Assembly (NCBI RefSeq): GCF_019216885.1 | Contig: NZ_JAAQRC020000001.1 | Span: forward strand, 4,312,001-4,376,000 | DNA: 64,000 nucleotides | Direction of reading: 5' to 3' | Origin: Methylobacterium sp. SyP6R | Lineage (GTDB): Bacteria; Pseudomonadota; Alphaproteobacteria; Rhizobiales; Beijerinckiaceae | Shown: positions 17,961 to 26,441 of the stretch, piece by piece | Position numbering within the stretch: position 1 is the first letter of the stretch | How the letters are laid out: every line of letters starts with the position of its first letter | Notes under the pieces: generated by a model | What the model was told of the DNA's origin: nothing | What the model saw: only the letters and a program-made list of their open reading frames with translations | Databases searched by the model: none | Made by a program: the position numbers and the translations under genes

Positions 17961-18018
17961 TCGAAATTTTCGAACCATATTCTTTTATCTGAAATAATAT
18001 GAATCATTCGCTCATATT
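17961..18018. promoter_or_regulatory. AT-rich upstream region with two dyads
   Basis: The 500 bp gap 17717-18216 has no gene. Within it, 17940-18060 is strongly AT-rich and contains TCGAAA-T-TTTCGA (17961-17973) and the spaced dyad AATATGA-9-TCATATT (17996-18018). These lie 200-250 bases upstream of the NDT-like gene and could be its operator or promoter, or a remnant of transferred DNA. Confidence 0.4.
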
Positions 18019-18216
18019 CTATTTATAATCGTAAAATTCGGACCTTTCACTGCCGACGACTCCCTCGAGATCGGCGCAGATTCTATCGCTGTCGAATCTC
18101 CTATCGTCATAGCGTGGACGGCGTCGATCGTGTAGACGATGGCCGCACCTCGATACGACCGATCTCGCTCATGGCGGACGATCCGCTCTGCGCTCTATTC
18201 TGCGGGAGACTCACTC

Positions 18217-19557
18217 ATGAAGCCCCTCTGCTTCGTCCTGATGCCGTTCGGGACCAAGAAGGACGAGTCCGGCCGCATGATCGACTTCAATGCGATCTAC
18301 AATCGTATCATCCATCCGGCGGTGATCGCGGCCGGGCTCGACGTCATTCGCGCGGACGAGGAGCATGTCGGCGGCTCGATCCACAAGACCATGTTCGAGC
18401 GGTTGATGCTGTGCGAATATGCCATCGCCGACCTGACCACGGCCAATCCCAACGTGTATTACGAGCTCGGCGTGCGCCACGCGCTGCGCCCGCGCTCGAC
18501 CGTGATCCTGTTTGCCGAGGGGACCAAGCTGCCCTTCGACGTCAGTCCGGTGCGGGGGCTCCCCTACCGTATCGACAAGGGCGTACCGACGGATCCGCGC
18601 GCCTGTGCCGAGGCGATCACGCGACGGCTCGTCGTCTTGCGCGACGAGCAGGGCGACGACAGCCCGGTTTTTCAGCTCATCAAGGACATGTTGCCGAACC
18701 GCGCGGTCGATCACGAGAAGAGCGACCTGTTCCGCCTCTTCCGCCGGAGCGCCGAGACCGCGCACCGCATCACGGACAGGCTGGCGCAAGCCCGCCTCGC
18801 CGGCAAGCAGGCCGTGCTGGACGCCGCGGAGGATCAGGTCTTCGCGGATGTCTCGGTCCTGGAGACCGGCGTGGTGCTCGATCTCTACCTGTCGTTCCGC
18901 GACGTGGGGGCGTTCGCCGAGATGGTGTCGCTCTACGAAAAAATGGCCCGCCCGCTCCAGGGCACGCGGCTCGTGCAGGAGCAGTTCGGCTTCGCGCTCA
19001 ACCGGCTCGGCCGGCACGAGAAGGCGGAGGCGGTGCTGAAGGGCGTGATCGCGCAATACGGGCCGAGCAGCGAGACCAACGGTCTCCTGGGCCGCATCTA
19101 CAAGGACCGCTGGGAGACCGCCACGAAGGCCGGCAACCGGCCTCTCGCCGACGGTGCGCACCGGCAGGCGGTCGCCACCTACCTCGCCGGCTTCGAGGCC
19201 GACTGGCGCGACGCCTTTCCGGGCGTCAACGCGGTGACGATGATGGAAGTCGGGGAGGAGGCGGACCCGCGCCAGGACGTGATTGTCCCGGTCGTGCGCT
19301 ACTCGGCGTCGCGGAAGGCGGCCGGTGCCTCCGCCGATTACTGGGACCACGCCACGCTGCTGGAGATCGCGGTGCTGGCCCGCGACCGCAAGGCGGCCGG
19401 GGCCGCGCTCGCCGACGCGCTGGCCTTCGCCAAGCCGGACGCCCCCTGGGAGCGGGAGACGACGGCCCGCAACCTGCGGCTGATCCGAGAGACGCGGGAG
19501 AGACGGGGCGAGGAGGTGGAGTGGATCGCCGAGATCGTGGCGGCCTTGGCGCCCTGA
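18217..19557 (+). CDS. NDT/TIR-like sensor protein with TPR-like (TRAFs-binding type) C-terminus
   Basis: Product of 446 residues starting MKPLCFVLMPFG, after a GGGAGA ribosome site. The N-terminal ~130 residues resemble nucleoside 2-deoxyribosyltransferase-like Rossmann domains: CEYAIADLTTANPNVYYELG (66-85) contains the conserved Asp72, Asn79 and Glu83. The remaining ~310 residues are helical, with TPR-like pieces such as LNRLGRHEKAEAVLKGVIAQYG, and resemble the region annotated in such proteins as a TRAFs-binding or TPR sensor domain. Proteins of this class are found beside TIR and caspase-like effectors in predicted bacterial conflict systems. Here the gene faces the TIR operon across 188 bases. 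It may generate or sense a nucleotide signal; this role is inferred. Confidence 0.85.
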   Translation: MKPLCFVLMPFGTKKDESGRMIDFNAIYNRIIHPAVIAAGLDVIRADEEHVGGSIHKTMFERLMLCEYAIADLTTANPNVYYELGVRHALRPRSTVILFAEGTKLPFDVSPVRGLPYRIDKGVPTDPRACAEAITRRLVVLRDEQGDDSPVFQLIKDMLPNRAVDHEKSDLFRLFRRSAETAHRITDRLAQARLAGKQAVLDAAEDQVFADVSVLETGVVLDLYLSFRDVGAFAEMVSLYEKMARPLQGTRLVQEQFGFALNRLGRHEKAEAVLKGVIAQYGPSSETNGLLGRIYKDRWETATKAGNRPLADGAHRQAVATYLAGFEADWRDAFPGVNAVTMMEVGEEADPRQDVIVPVVRYSASRKAAGASADYWDHATLLEIAVLARDRKAAGAALADALAFAKPDAPWERETTARNLRLIRETRERRGEEVEWIAEIVAALAP

Positions 19558-19600
19558 GCCCCCGGGCCGGCTTTGCCGAACTGCGATTCCCCTCGCCGCT

Positions 19601-19620
19601 GCCCCGCCGTCGCGCGGGGC
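19601..19620 (+). terminator. Hairpin after the NDT-like gene
   Basis: Perfect 7 bp stem GCCCCGC / GCGGGGC with a 6-base loop, 43 bases past the stop. No T-run; a terminator is inferred from the convergent layout. Confidence 0.4.
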
Positions 19621-19710
19621 CCGCGGAGCTGGGCCGCACTCGCGAACGTGGCCGCCGGTCTTGCGGCGAAAGAATTCGCGACGCGGCACAATCGAAGATC
19701 CGGGGCGGCA

Positions 19711-19731
19711 CCCGATCGCAAGGCGATCGGG
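19711..19731 (-). terminator. Hairpin after the TIR operon
   Basis: Perfect 9 bp stem CCCGATCGC / GCGATCGGG with a 3-base loop, 14 bases beyond the stop of the last gene of the minus-strand TIR operon. Confidence 0.5.
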
Positions 19732-19745
19732 CGCCGCTCTCGCGC

Positions 19746-20138
19746 TCACTGCCAGAGCTTCGTGATGACGAACGACCAGAACGTCTGGATCTGACCCCAG
19801 GCGCTCCCCGATGGCGGCTTGAGGCCGTAGGCGAGCACGGCAAACCCGACCGTGCCGGCCACCAGGACGAATCCCATGAGCGCCACCCGCGACGGGACGA
19901 CCGCCATGGCGTCGCCGAGCCAGTGCTGCAGGCCGGGCGGCGCCCCGCCCCGCCGCCGGATCGCGGTCGCGACGACGTAGTCCAGGCGACAATAGAGTGC
20001 CGCACCCACGCGCACGATGACGTAGAGATAGACGGCCAGCAGGATCGAGAAGACGACCGCCTGGGCGATGAGCGGCGCTGATCGGCTCACGCCGCGTATC
20101 AGATCGGCGATTCCGAACGGCGCGACGACCGACAGCAT
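19746..20138 (-). CDS. Small membrane protein, last gene of TIR operon
   Basis: Protein of 130 residues with two predicted transmembrane helices (about 20-45, PLIAQAVVFSILLAVYLYVIV; and about 86-107, VALMGFVLVAGTVGFAVLAY). A basic amphipathic cytoplasmic-type loop lies between them. I do not recognise the family. It starts 13 bases after the second SPFH-like gene and is therefore the fourth and last member of the operon. A natural reading is that it anchors the SPFH-like proteins, or itself acts on the membrane as an effector; neither is shown by sequence alone. Confidence 0.75.
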   Translation of the reverse strand: MLSVVAPFGIADLIRGVSRSAPLIAQAVVFSILLAVYLYVIVRVGAALYCRLDYVVATAIRRRGGAPPGLQHWLGDAMAVVPSRVALMGFVLVAGTVGFAVLAYGLKPPSGSAWGQIQTFWSFVITKLWQ

Positions 20139-20151
20139 GGCCCCGCACCCG

Positions 20152-21000
20152 TCACGACTTCGCGGGCGCGGCGCCGGAGGCCGGCGGCAGGGCGAGGGAG
20201 CCCGGCGGGCGCAGGGCCCCGATCGCCGCCTCGATGAGACCGCCGTAACGCTCGTGCAGGTCGTGCGGCTCGATCACCTTGATGTCGATCAGCAATTTCA
20301 GGAAATCGATCTGGCGCTGCCGGTCGCCGGCAAACTGCTCGAGCTTCATGTTGAGCGCGGCGCGGAAGTTCTCGTCCTTGGTCACCAGCGTCTGGGCCAG
20401 AAGCTCGTCGGGCGAGTCGAGCAGGCGCACGATCTCCTCGCGGCGGGCCTTGTTGATCCGGGCCTCGGCGGCGTCGGCCTCGCGGACGAGGGTTTCCTCC
20501 GCGATCCGGCGCAGGAGGGTCATCGCGTTGGCGTCGGGCCGGACGTCGGCCGTCGCGTCGATGACGCCGATGGCGGGATCGACGGCGAGCGCGCGCAGAT
20601 CGGTCTCGATCGCGCGCTTGGCCTCGGCTGCGTGGCTCACGTCGGCCCGCAAGGCCCGATCCTCGGCGATGCGCCGGACGCGCTGGGCGAGGAAGCGCGC
20701 CGGATCGCCGAGGCCTTCGCTGACGGCCCGGGCCGGATCGACGATCTTCACGGTGAGCTGCACCGCGACGTCGAAGTCGATGCCGGCCCGGACGGAGGCG
20801 CAGCGGACCTTCGGCAGGTCGACGGCCTGAGGCCGGACGTCGACGTGGTAGTAGCTGGAATAGCCGCCGAACATGCGCTCGCCCCAGGTCAGGCGTGCAC
20901 CGCCCGTGAGGGCCACGATGCCCTTGGCGCCGGCCGCCACCACGACGAAACCCGGTTTGTGCGCCGGCATGTCCGGCGTCGGCCCCTCGATCAGCATCAT
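20152..21000 (-). CDS. Putative SPFH/band-7-like protein 2
   Basis: Protein of 282 residues, no signal peptide or clear membrane helix. The order of short beta segments (FVVVAAGAKGIVAL, YYHVDVRPQAVDLP, RAGIDFDVAVQLTVKIVDP) followed by a long helical part is that of SPFH/band-7 domains; this is a fold-level guess. It is a paralogue of the preceding gene: SPDELLAQTLVTKDENFRA and IKVIEPHDLHERY match SPREVLAAWIATKDETYRA and KGIIEAHEIQVRY. Start: an in-frame TTG at 21018 is possible, but ATG at 21000 has AAGGG at a good distance. Likely forms an oligomer with its paralogue. Confidence 0.78.
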   Translation of the reverse strand: MMLIEGPTPDMPAHKPGFVVVAAGAKGIVALTGGARLTWGERMFGGYSSYYHVDVRPQAVDLPKVRCASVRAGIDFDVAVQLTVKIVDPARAVSEGLGDPARFLAQRVRRIAEDRALRADVSHAAEAKRAIETDLRALAVDPAIGVIDATADVRPDANAMTLLRRIAEETLVREADAAEARINKARREEIVRLLDSPDELLAQTLVTKDENFRAALNMKLEQFAGDRQRQIDFLKLLIDIKVIEPHDLHERYGGLIEAAIGALRPPGSLALPPASGAAPAKS

Positions 21001-21071
21001 GGATTGCGCACCCTTCAAGAGATGGTCGATAGGATGCCGGCCCGTCCGCGACCGGCCTCGCGGAGGATGGA

Positions 21072-22094
21072 TCAGGAACTGGCGCCGCCGCCGGGCGACG
21101 CGGCATCCGGTTTGCCGATTCTATTCGCGAGACTCGCGATGACCTGTTCCGCCAGTTGTGGATACCGCACCTGGATCTCGTGGGCTTCGATGATGCCTTT
21201 CTCCATGGCGAAGGTGAGCATCTTGATCTGCTCGTCGCGCGTCCTCGCCGCGTCGGCGACCATGTCGAGATAGACCGCCCGATAGGTCTCGTCCTTCGTG
21301 GCGATCCAGGCCGCCAGGACTTCGCGGGGCGAGCGGAGCGTGTCGAGCACGCCGTCCCGCCTCGCCCGTCCGACGCGCGTCTCCGCACCGATCGCCTGGA
21401 TGTGCAGGTCGGCCTCGCTCGACCGGCGCATGAGGTCCAGGGCCTTCTCGTCCGAGACGACGCGGCACGAGATGCTCGAGACGGAAACGATCCCGTCGGT
21501 CATGCCGTGGGCGAGGGCGCCCCGCAGCCTGTCGCGCACTTTGTCCATCTCCCAGGCGGGGATGGCGGCGGCGATGTCCCGCACCGCCCTGATCAGGGAG
21601 GCGGCGTGGTATCCGACGATGTCGCGGATGCCGTTGCGGACCACGGCGGCCGCGTCCTCGACCCGCGCCTCGAAGGACAGCGTCACCCTGAAGGATATGC
21701 CCGGGCTCGCCGAATCCACCTCCCACGTCAGTTCGGCCGCCTTCCGGCCGACATCGACCAGGAAGTACCGCTCGCCGCCGCCGAGCAGCCGTGTGCCGAG
21801 CGACGATTGCCGGAACGCCGATGCGACCTGCTGGCCGCCCGCCCTGGCCGCCCCGGCGCCGACTTCGGCCGCCTTGCGCATGAACGGCGTGAGCGTGGCC
21901 ACGACGCGGTTCTCGGCATTGAACACCGACTCGCGCGGCGCGGCCGTCGTCGCGGTCGGGGGCTGCTGCGGCGCCGGGCGGGCGGCCCCGAGCACGCGGG
22001 CGCGGGCGCCGTCATAGGCCACGATGACGGTGCCCGGCCGGATGGCCGGCTTCGCGTCGCCGTCGGCGACGATCGGATCGAAGGCAGAGATCAT
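21072..22094 (-). CDS. Putative SPFH/band-7-like protein 1
   Basis: Protein of 340 residues, second gene of the TIR operon; its ATG overlaps the TIR stop as ATGA. After a short beta N-terminus (RPGTVIVAYDGARARVLG) there is a Pro/Ala-rich linker (about 39-55). An SPFH-like core follows (about 108-230, including LTWEVDSASPGISFRVTLSF and VSVSSISCRVVSDEKALDL) and then a charged helical C-terminus that aligns with the next gene. No membrane helix is seen. Close coupling to the TIR gene suggests equimolar production. A sensor or scaffold for the TIR protein is my inference. Confidence 0.78.
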   Translation of the reverse strand: MISAFDPIVADGDAKPAIRPGTVIVAYDGARARVLGAARPAPQQPPTATTAAPRESVFNAENRVVATLTPFMRKAAEVGAGAARAGGQQVASAFRQSSLGTRLLGGGERYFLVDVGRKAAELTWEVDSASPGISFRVTLSFEARVEDAAAVVRNGIRDIVGYHAASLIRAVRDIAAAIPAWEMDKVRDRLRGALAHGMTDGIVSVSSISCRVVSDEKALDLMRRSSEADLHIQAIGAETRVGRARRDGVLDTLRSPREVLAAWIATKDETYRAVYLDMVADAARTRDEQIKMLTFAMEKGIIEAHEIQVRYPQLAEQVIASLANRIGKPDAASPGGGASS

Positions 22095-23770
22095 GCGTCG
22101 TCAACCGGCGTTGCGGACAGGTCGAGGGAAGGTTCCGCCAGCCGGGTCCGCGTGTAGCGGCGGCGCAGCGTATGGACGAGCCGGTCGCGGTCCCGGTCGG
22201 TCGTGCAGGCCACGTAGATCGCGCGGGCCAGCGTGAGGAGCGGGTCCGGGCCGTCCGCTTCGGCGCCCTCCTCCTGCCAGTTCTTCAAGGTGGCCTGTGC
22301 CGATTCGCGCGGGCTGAAGGCATCGCTGCCGCCATCGCGCAGGGCCGCCTCGAACACCGCCGCGGTGGCGTTGCGCGTGTCCTCGCGCTCCATCAGAGCC
22401 TGGAGGGACAGCAGGCCGTCGACCGTCGCGGGCGCCGTCAGCGGAAGCAACTCCATGAGGTTCAGGAACAGATAGATCGGAAGCCGCTGGGGCGTGCCGT
22501 CGTCGGGACGGCATGCCCAGTCCGCCAGCTGGCCGATGAGCTTGCCGAAGTTGAACAAGCTCTGGTCTTCCGTTGCCATGCTCTGCTGGACAAGGTATTC
22601 GACCGCCGCCCGCATCACCTCGAGCACCTTAAAGTTTGTGTGCTTCGACTGCGCCACGCGCTTCAGGACGTCGAGGGACAGGCCTTCGATCCGTGAGCCC
22701 GTATAGCCGCAGGCGAGTTCGACCGCGGCACGAAGGTGCTTCTGGTCGCGGCTGCCGGTGAGGTCGCGCACGAGGTCCGACACCGCCGATCTCAGCGTCG
22801 CGTCGAAGACGGCGATCGACAGGGCGATGTCGGCGACATCCCGGGTCGCCGGATGCTCGTCGAGCATCCAGGGTCGGATGAGATTGTCGTAGACCGACGC
22901 GAAGCGATTGCGCGCCAGGGTCCCGATCATCAGCCCGATGCGCAGCCGGGTATCCGCGCCGACCGTATGGGTGAGATGGCCGAGCCAGTCGATCAGCGCG
23001 GGACGGAGGCCGTCGAACTCGTCCCAGACATGGAGAAGCAGGTCGTAGGCGCGGTGCGGATCGGCGAAGCGGACGCATTCGATCTCGATTCCGAGCCGGC
23101 CATGGGTCTCGGGATAGCGGACGGCGCCGACCGCGGCGAGGCGCTTGGTGCGCGAGGCCAGGATGGTACCGAGCGCTTTCTCGGCACCGGCTTGCGCCCC
23201 GAGAACCTCTCCGAGCCGCCTCTCCAGATCGCGGGCGAGGGGTGTCACCGTCGCCAGCGGCGCGCTTTCGGCCACGGCGATCGCGATCGCGGTCGACAAG
23301 TCGTCCAGCGATGGACCGGTCTCGAGCCAGTCGCTCGCCGTCTCGGTCTTCGGCTCCTGCGCGATCGTCGTGCCGCGGTTCAACAGACGGCAGACGCGCA
23401 AGAACCCTCTGCCCTGCACGAAGCTGTCGAAATTCGGCGTCAGGATGATCTGCCGGTCCTTGATGACCCCCTCGATCCCGATCGACATCGTGAACTCGCC
23501 GATCTTCACCGGGATGAGTTTGTCCTGCTTATGGGCCCGCTCGATTTCGACCGCGACGTAGGAATTGTCCGACGCGAACACATTCCGGCTGAGGAAGGCG
23601 ATGACGTAGTCGGCCGCGTCGATCTCCCGTTCGAGCGCGTCGCTCCAGCGTCGCCCGGGGTCGATCAGCTCGTCCCACCACACGGACAGCCCGGCGCGCT
23701 CGAAGGTTTCGACGATCGGCCTGACCTGATCCTGGTCGGCCCTCGAGTAAGAGATGAATAAATTTGCCAT
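22091..23770 (-). CDS. TIR-domain protein with C-terminal helical-repeat region
   Basis: Product of 559 residues, likely cytoplasmic. The TIR domain (1-125) opens MANLFISYSRADQDQVRPIV and has the box-2-like GLSVWWDELIDPGRRW (27-42). The candidate NADase glutamate is Glu75 in YVAVEIERA. The rest (about 150-545) is helical and HEAT-like, without any Walker A motif, so it is neither an NLR nor a STAND ATPase. I start at 23770 because GAGGA sits just upstream; an ATG 24 bases earlier is less well placed. It leads a four-gene operon with two SPFH-like proteins and a membrane protein. TIR proteins in bacteria usually deplete or convert NAD+ in antiphage defence; here the role is inferred. Confidence 0.88.
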   Translation of the reverse strand: MANLFISYSRADQDQVRPIVETFERAGLSVWWDELIDPGRRWSDALEREIDAADYVIAFLSRNVFASDNSYVAVEIERAHKQDKLIPVKIGEFTMSIGIEGVIKDRQIILTPNFDSFVQGRGFLRVCRLLNRGTTIAQEPKTETASDWLETGPSLDDLSTAIAIAVAESAPLATVTPLARDLERRLGEVLGAQAGAEKALGTILASRTKRLAAVGAVRYPETHGRLGIEIECVRFADPHRAYDLLLHVWDEFDGLRPALIDWLGHLTHTVGADTRLRIGLMIGTLARNRFASVYDNLIRPWMLDEHPATRDVADIALSIAVFDATLRSAVSDLVRDLTGSRDQKHLRAAVELACGYTGSRIEGLSLDVLKRVAQSKHTNFKVLEVMRAAVEYLVQQSMATEDQSLFNFGKLIGQLADWACRPDDGTPQRLPIYLFLNLMELLPLTAPATVDGLLSLQALMEREDTRNATAAVFEAALRDGGSDAFSPRESAQATLKNWQEEGAEADGPDPLLTLARAIYVACTTDRDRDRLVHTLRRRYTRTRLAEPSLDLSATPVDDA

Positions 23771-24269
23771 GTCGGATTCCTCGATCTCCGCCATAATTTG
23801 TGTTTCATCAGGGAAAAAGACCCTTCCAAAAAACGAAAATTCCAGTCGAAAAATAATATGATACGGTGTGAGATTTTGGAAAAATCGTCGATAAAACGGT
23901 TGTTATAATATTGATTTCATCAAAATGTGTCTTTTTTGAGAAAAACCGAAGAAAAGAGAAATCGATCCGAAACGCTCGACCGCCGCGCGCCTCGGTCATG
24001 CTGACCGATCCCGGGCGCCCGCTGCGGGACGCGACGGCGCGCGGTCGGCGGAAGGATTGTATGCCGCGAGGGACCGCCGGAAGCGGACGCATCCGGACGG
24101 ACCGGCACCGTCCCGCCGCGCTTGGGGCGGCATCCCGTACCGGCCTGGACCTCCCGTGCGGGAGCCGCCGGACGATTGGCGAAGCGTCCCGTGGCGGCGG
24201 GCCTCGGCCCGCGCGAGCCTCAGGATCGGCCGGTCCCCGAACCGGTGCCGACGACGAGGACGACATCCC
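23771..24269. promoter_or_regulatory. Divergent intergenic region, AT-rich half
   Basis: Gap between the TIR operon and the VIT/VWA gene. About 23795-23990 is strongly AT-rich, with several A and T runs, and is the probable TIR operon promoter region. From about 23990 to 24269 the DNA returns to high GC; the frame of the VIT/VWA gene stays open through it but without signal-peptide character. No separate gene is supported. Confidence 0.4.
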
Positions 24270-26441
24270 GTGCCCCGATGCTCCCTTCCCGCCCCCCGCG
24301 CGATCCGCGAGCCGCTGCCTCGCAACCTCCTCATCGGCCCGATCGTCGCGGCTCTGCTCGCATTCCTCGGCGGGCCGCCGGCCCGGGCGGAGGAGGGCGG
24401 CGGCGGCACCCTGCTCCTGCGCCACGGCGGGCGTGAGCCGGTCGAGGCGCCGCGGCTTGCGACCGATGCGGCCATTTTGGTGAGCGGCCCGACGGCCCGG
24501 GCCACGATCACCCAGGCTTTTCGCAATACCACCAGGGAGTGGGTCGAGGGCACCTACCTGTTTCCCCTGCCGGAGGACGCCGCCGTCGACGCGATGCGGC
24601 TCGTGGTCGGAGACCGGGTGATCGTCGCCGACATCCGCGAGCGGCAGGCGGCGCGGCGCGCCTATGAGGCCGCGCGGGACGAGGGCAAGGCGGCGGCCCT
24701 GACCGAGCAGCAGCGGCCGAACCTGTTCACCAACGCGGTCGCCAATATCGGCCCCGGCGAGACCGTGCTGGTGCAGATCCAGTACCAGCAGGGCGTGCGG
24801 CGCTCCGGCGACACCTACTCCTTGCGCCTGCCGACCGTCGCCGCCCCGCGCTACAATCCGGCCCCGCCGGTGCTGCTGCCTGCCGCGGACCGCCCCGATC
24901 GTCCCGAGGGCGAGCCCGACCCCGTGCCCGACCGGAACGCCATCGCAGGCCCGGTGCTCGATCCGGCGCGCCACGCGCCGGTCAACCCGCTGACGCTCTC
25001 GATCGACCTCAAGGCCGGCTTTCCCCTCGGCACGGTGGCAAGTGCCACCCATGCGATCACCGTCGAGGCGCCCTCGGCGAGCGAGCGCCGTATCGCCTTG
25101 CGCGACGGGGCCGCCGCGGCCGACCGGGATTTCGAGCTGACCTGGACGCCTGCCCCCGGGGCCGCACCGACGGCCGGCCTGTTCCGCGAGCGCAAGGCCG
25201 GCACGGACTTCATGCTCGCCGTCGTGACCCCGCCCACGGCGGCGCTCCCCGCCGCCCCGATGCCACGGGACGTGATCTTCGTCATCGACAATTCGGGCTC
25301 GATGGGCGGCACCTCGATCCGCCAGGCCAAGGCCAGCCTGCTGGTCGGCCTCGACCGGCTGCGTCCGGGTGATCGCTTCAACGTGGTCCGCTTCGACGAC
25401 ACGATGGAGACGGTGTTTTCCGACCTCGTGGCCGCCGACGAGGACCATCTCGACCGGGCCAAACGCTTCGTCGCCGGGCTCGAGGCGCGCGGCGGCACCG
25501 AGATGCTGGCCCCGCTCCGGGCGGCGCTCGAGGACGCGCATCCGGAGGAGACCGGGCGGGTGCGCCAGGTGGTGTTCCTCACCGACGGGGCGATCGGCGA
25601 CGAGGCGCGGATCTTCAAGGCCATCGCCGAGGAACGCGGGCGCACCCGGCTGTTCATGGTCGGGATCGGCTCGGCCCCGAACGGTCACCTGATGCGCCAC
25701 GCCGCCGAGCTCGGCCGGGGCACCTTCACGCAAATCTCTTCGGTGGGCGAGGTCGCCGACCGGATGCGCGACCTGCTGGTCAAGCTCGAGAGCCCGGTCG
25801 TCACCGATCTTTCCGCGACCTTCTCGGAGGCGGCCGAGGTGACGCCCGCGCAGCTGCCGGACCTCTATCGCGGCGAGCCGGTGACGATCGCGGCGCGGAT
25901 GGGGCAGGCGAAAGGCACGCTCACCCTCACCGGCCGGACCGGCGACACGCCCTGGCGCACGGTGCTCGACCTCGACCGGGCGGGGGAGGGGGCCGGCATC
26001 GGCAAGGTCTGGGCCCGGGCCCGGATCGGCGAGGCGGAGACCGCGCGGATCACCGGCCGGATGACGCCGGAGGCCGCCGATGCGGCGATCCTTCAGCTCG
26101 CCCTCGACCACGGCCTGACGACCCGCCTGACCTCGCTCGTCGCCGTCGACGCCACCCCGCGCCGGCCGGGCGCCGCCCGCCTCGCGCGCACCGACCTGCC
26201 GCTCAACCTGCCGGCCGGCTGGGATTTCGAAACCCTGTTCGGGCAGGACGTCCCGCGCGGCATCGCGCCTTCGCCCCAGCGCAGAGCCGAAGGCGATCCG
26301 GCCGCGTTGATCCCGGCCGCCGCCCGCGGCATCGCCCTGCCGCAGACCGCGACGGACTACGAGGTCCGGCTGATCCTCGGTGCCGTCCTCCTCGGCCTCG
26401 CCCTGCTCCTGCGACTCCGCGGCCGGAGGGTGATGCGGTGA
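24270..26441 (+). CDS. VIT/VWA-domain sortase target protein
   Basis: Cell-envelope protein of about 723 residues resembling the VIT-VWA substrates paired with proteobacterial (class GN) sortases. With a GTG start at 24270 it has a hydrophobic signal sequence (about 19-41), a VIT domain (about 60-190, TYLFPLPEDAAVDAMRL, ending NIGPGETVLVQIQY) and a VWA domain with MIDAS DNSGSM at 340-345. The C-terminal sorting signal is LPQTA at 690-694, followed by a hydrophobic helix and RGRRVMR. The start is uncertain: the frame stays open to 24057, but that extension is arginine-rich and has no helix. The stop overlaps the sortase start as GTGA. Function of these proteins is unknown. Confidence 0.87.
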   Translation: MPRCSLPAPRAIREPLPRNLLIGPIVAALLAFLGGPPARAEEGGGGTLLLRHGGREPVEAPRLATDAAILVSGPTARATITQAFRNTTREWVEGTYLFPLPEDAAVDAMRLVVGDRVIVADIRERQAARRAYEAARDEGKAAALTEQQRPNLFTNAVANIGPGETVLVQIQYQQGVRRSGDTYSLRLPTVAAPRYNPAPPVLLPAADRPDRPEGEPDPVPDRNAIAGPVLDPARHAPVNPLTLSIDLKAGFPLGTVASATHAITVEAPSASERRIALRDGAAAADRDFELTWTPAPGAAPTAGLFRERKAGTDFMLAVVTPPTAALPAAPMPRDVIFVIDNSGSMGGTSIRQAKASLLVGLDRLRPGDRFNVVRFDDTMETVFSDLVAADEDHLDRAKRFVAGLEARGGTEMLAPLRAALEDAHPEETGRVRQVVFLTDGAIGDEARIFKAIAEERGRTRLFMVGIGSAPNGHLMRHAAELGRGTFTQISSVGEVADRMRDLLVKLESPVVTDLSATFSEAAEVTPAQLPDLYRGEPVTIAARMGQAKGTLTLTGRTGDTPWRTVLDLDRAGEGAGIGKVWARARIGEAETARITGRMTPEAADAAILQLALDHGLTTRLTSLVAVDATPRRPGAARLARTDLPLNLPAGWDFETLFGQDVPRGIAPSPQRRAEGDPAALIPAAARGIALPQTATDYEVRLILGAVLLGLALLLRLRGRRVMR

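Noticed and set aside
18217..23770. Thoeris system
   Set aside because: A TIR protein is present, but the partner does not show the SIR2/SLOG-Macro architecture of ThsA, and the SPFH-like genes are not part of Thoeris.
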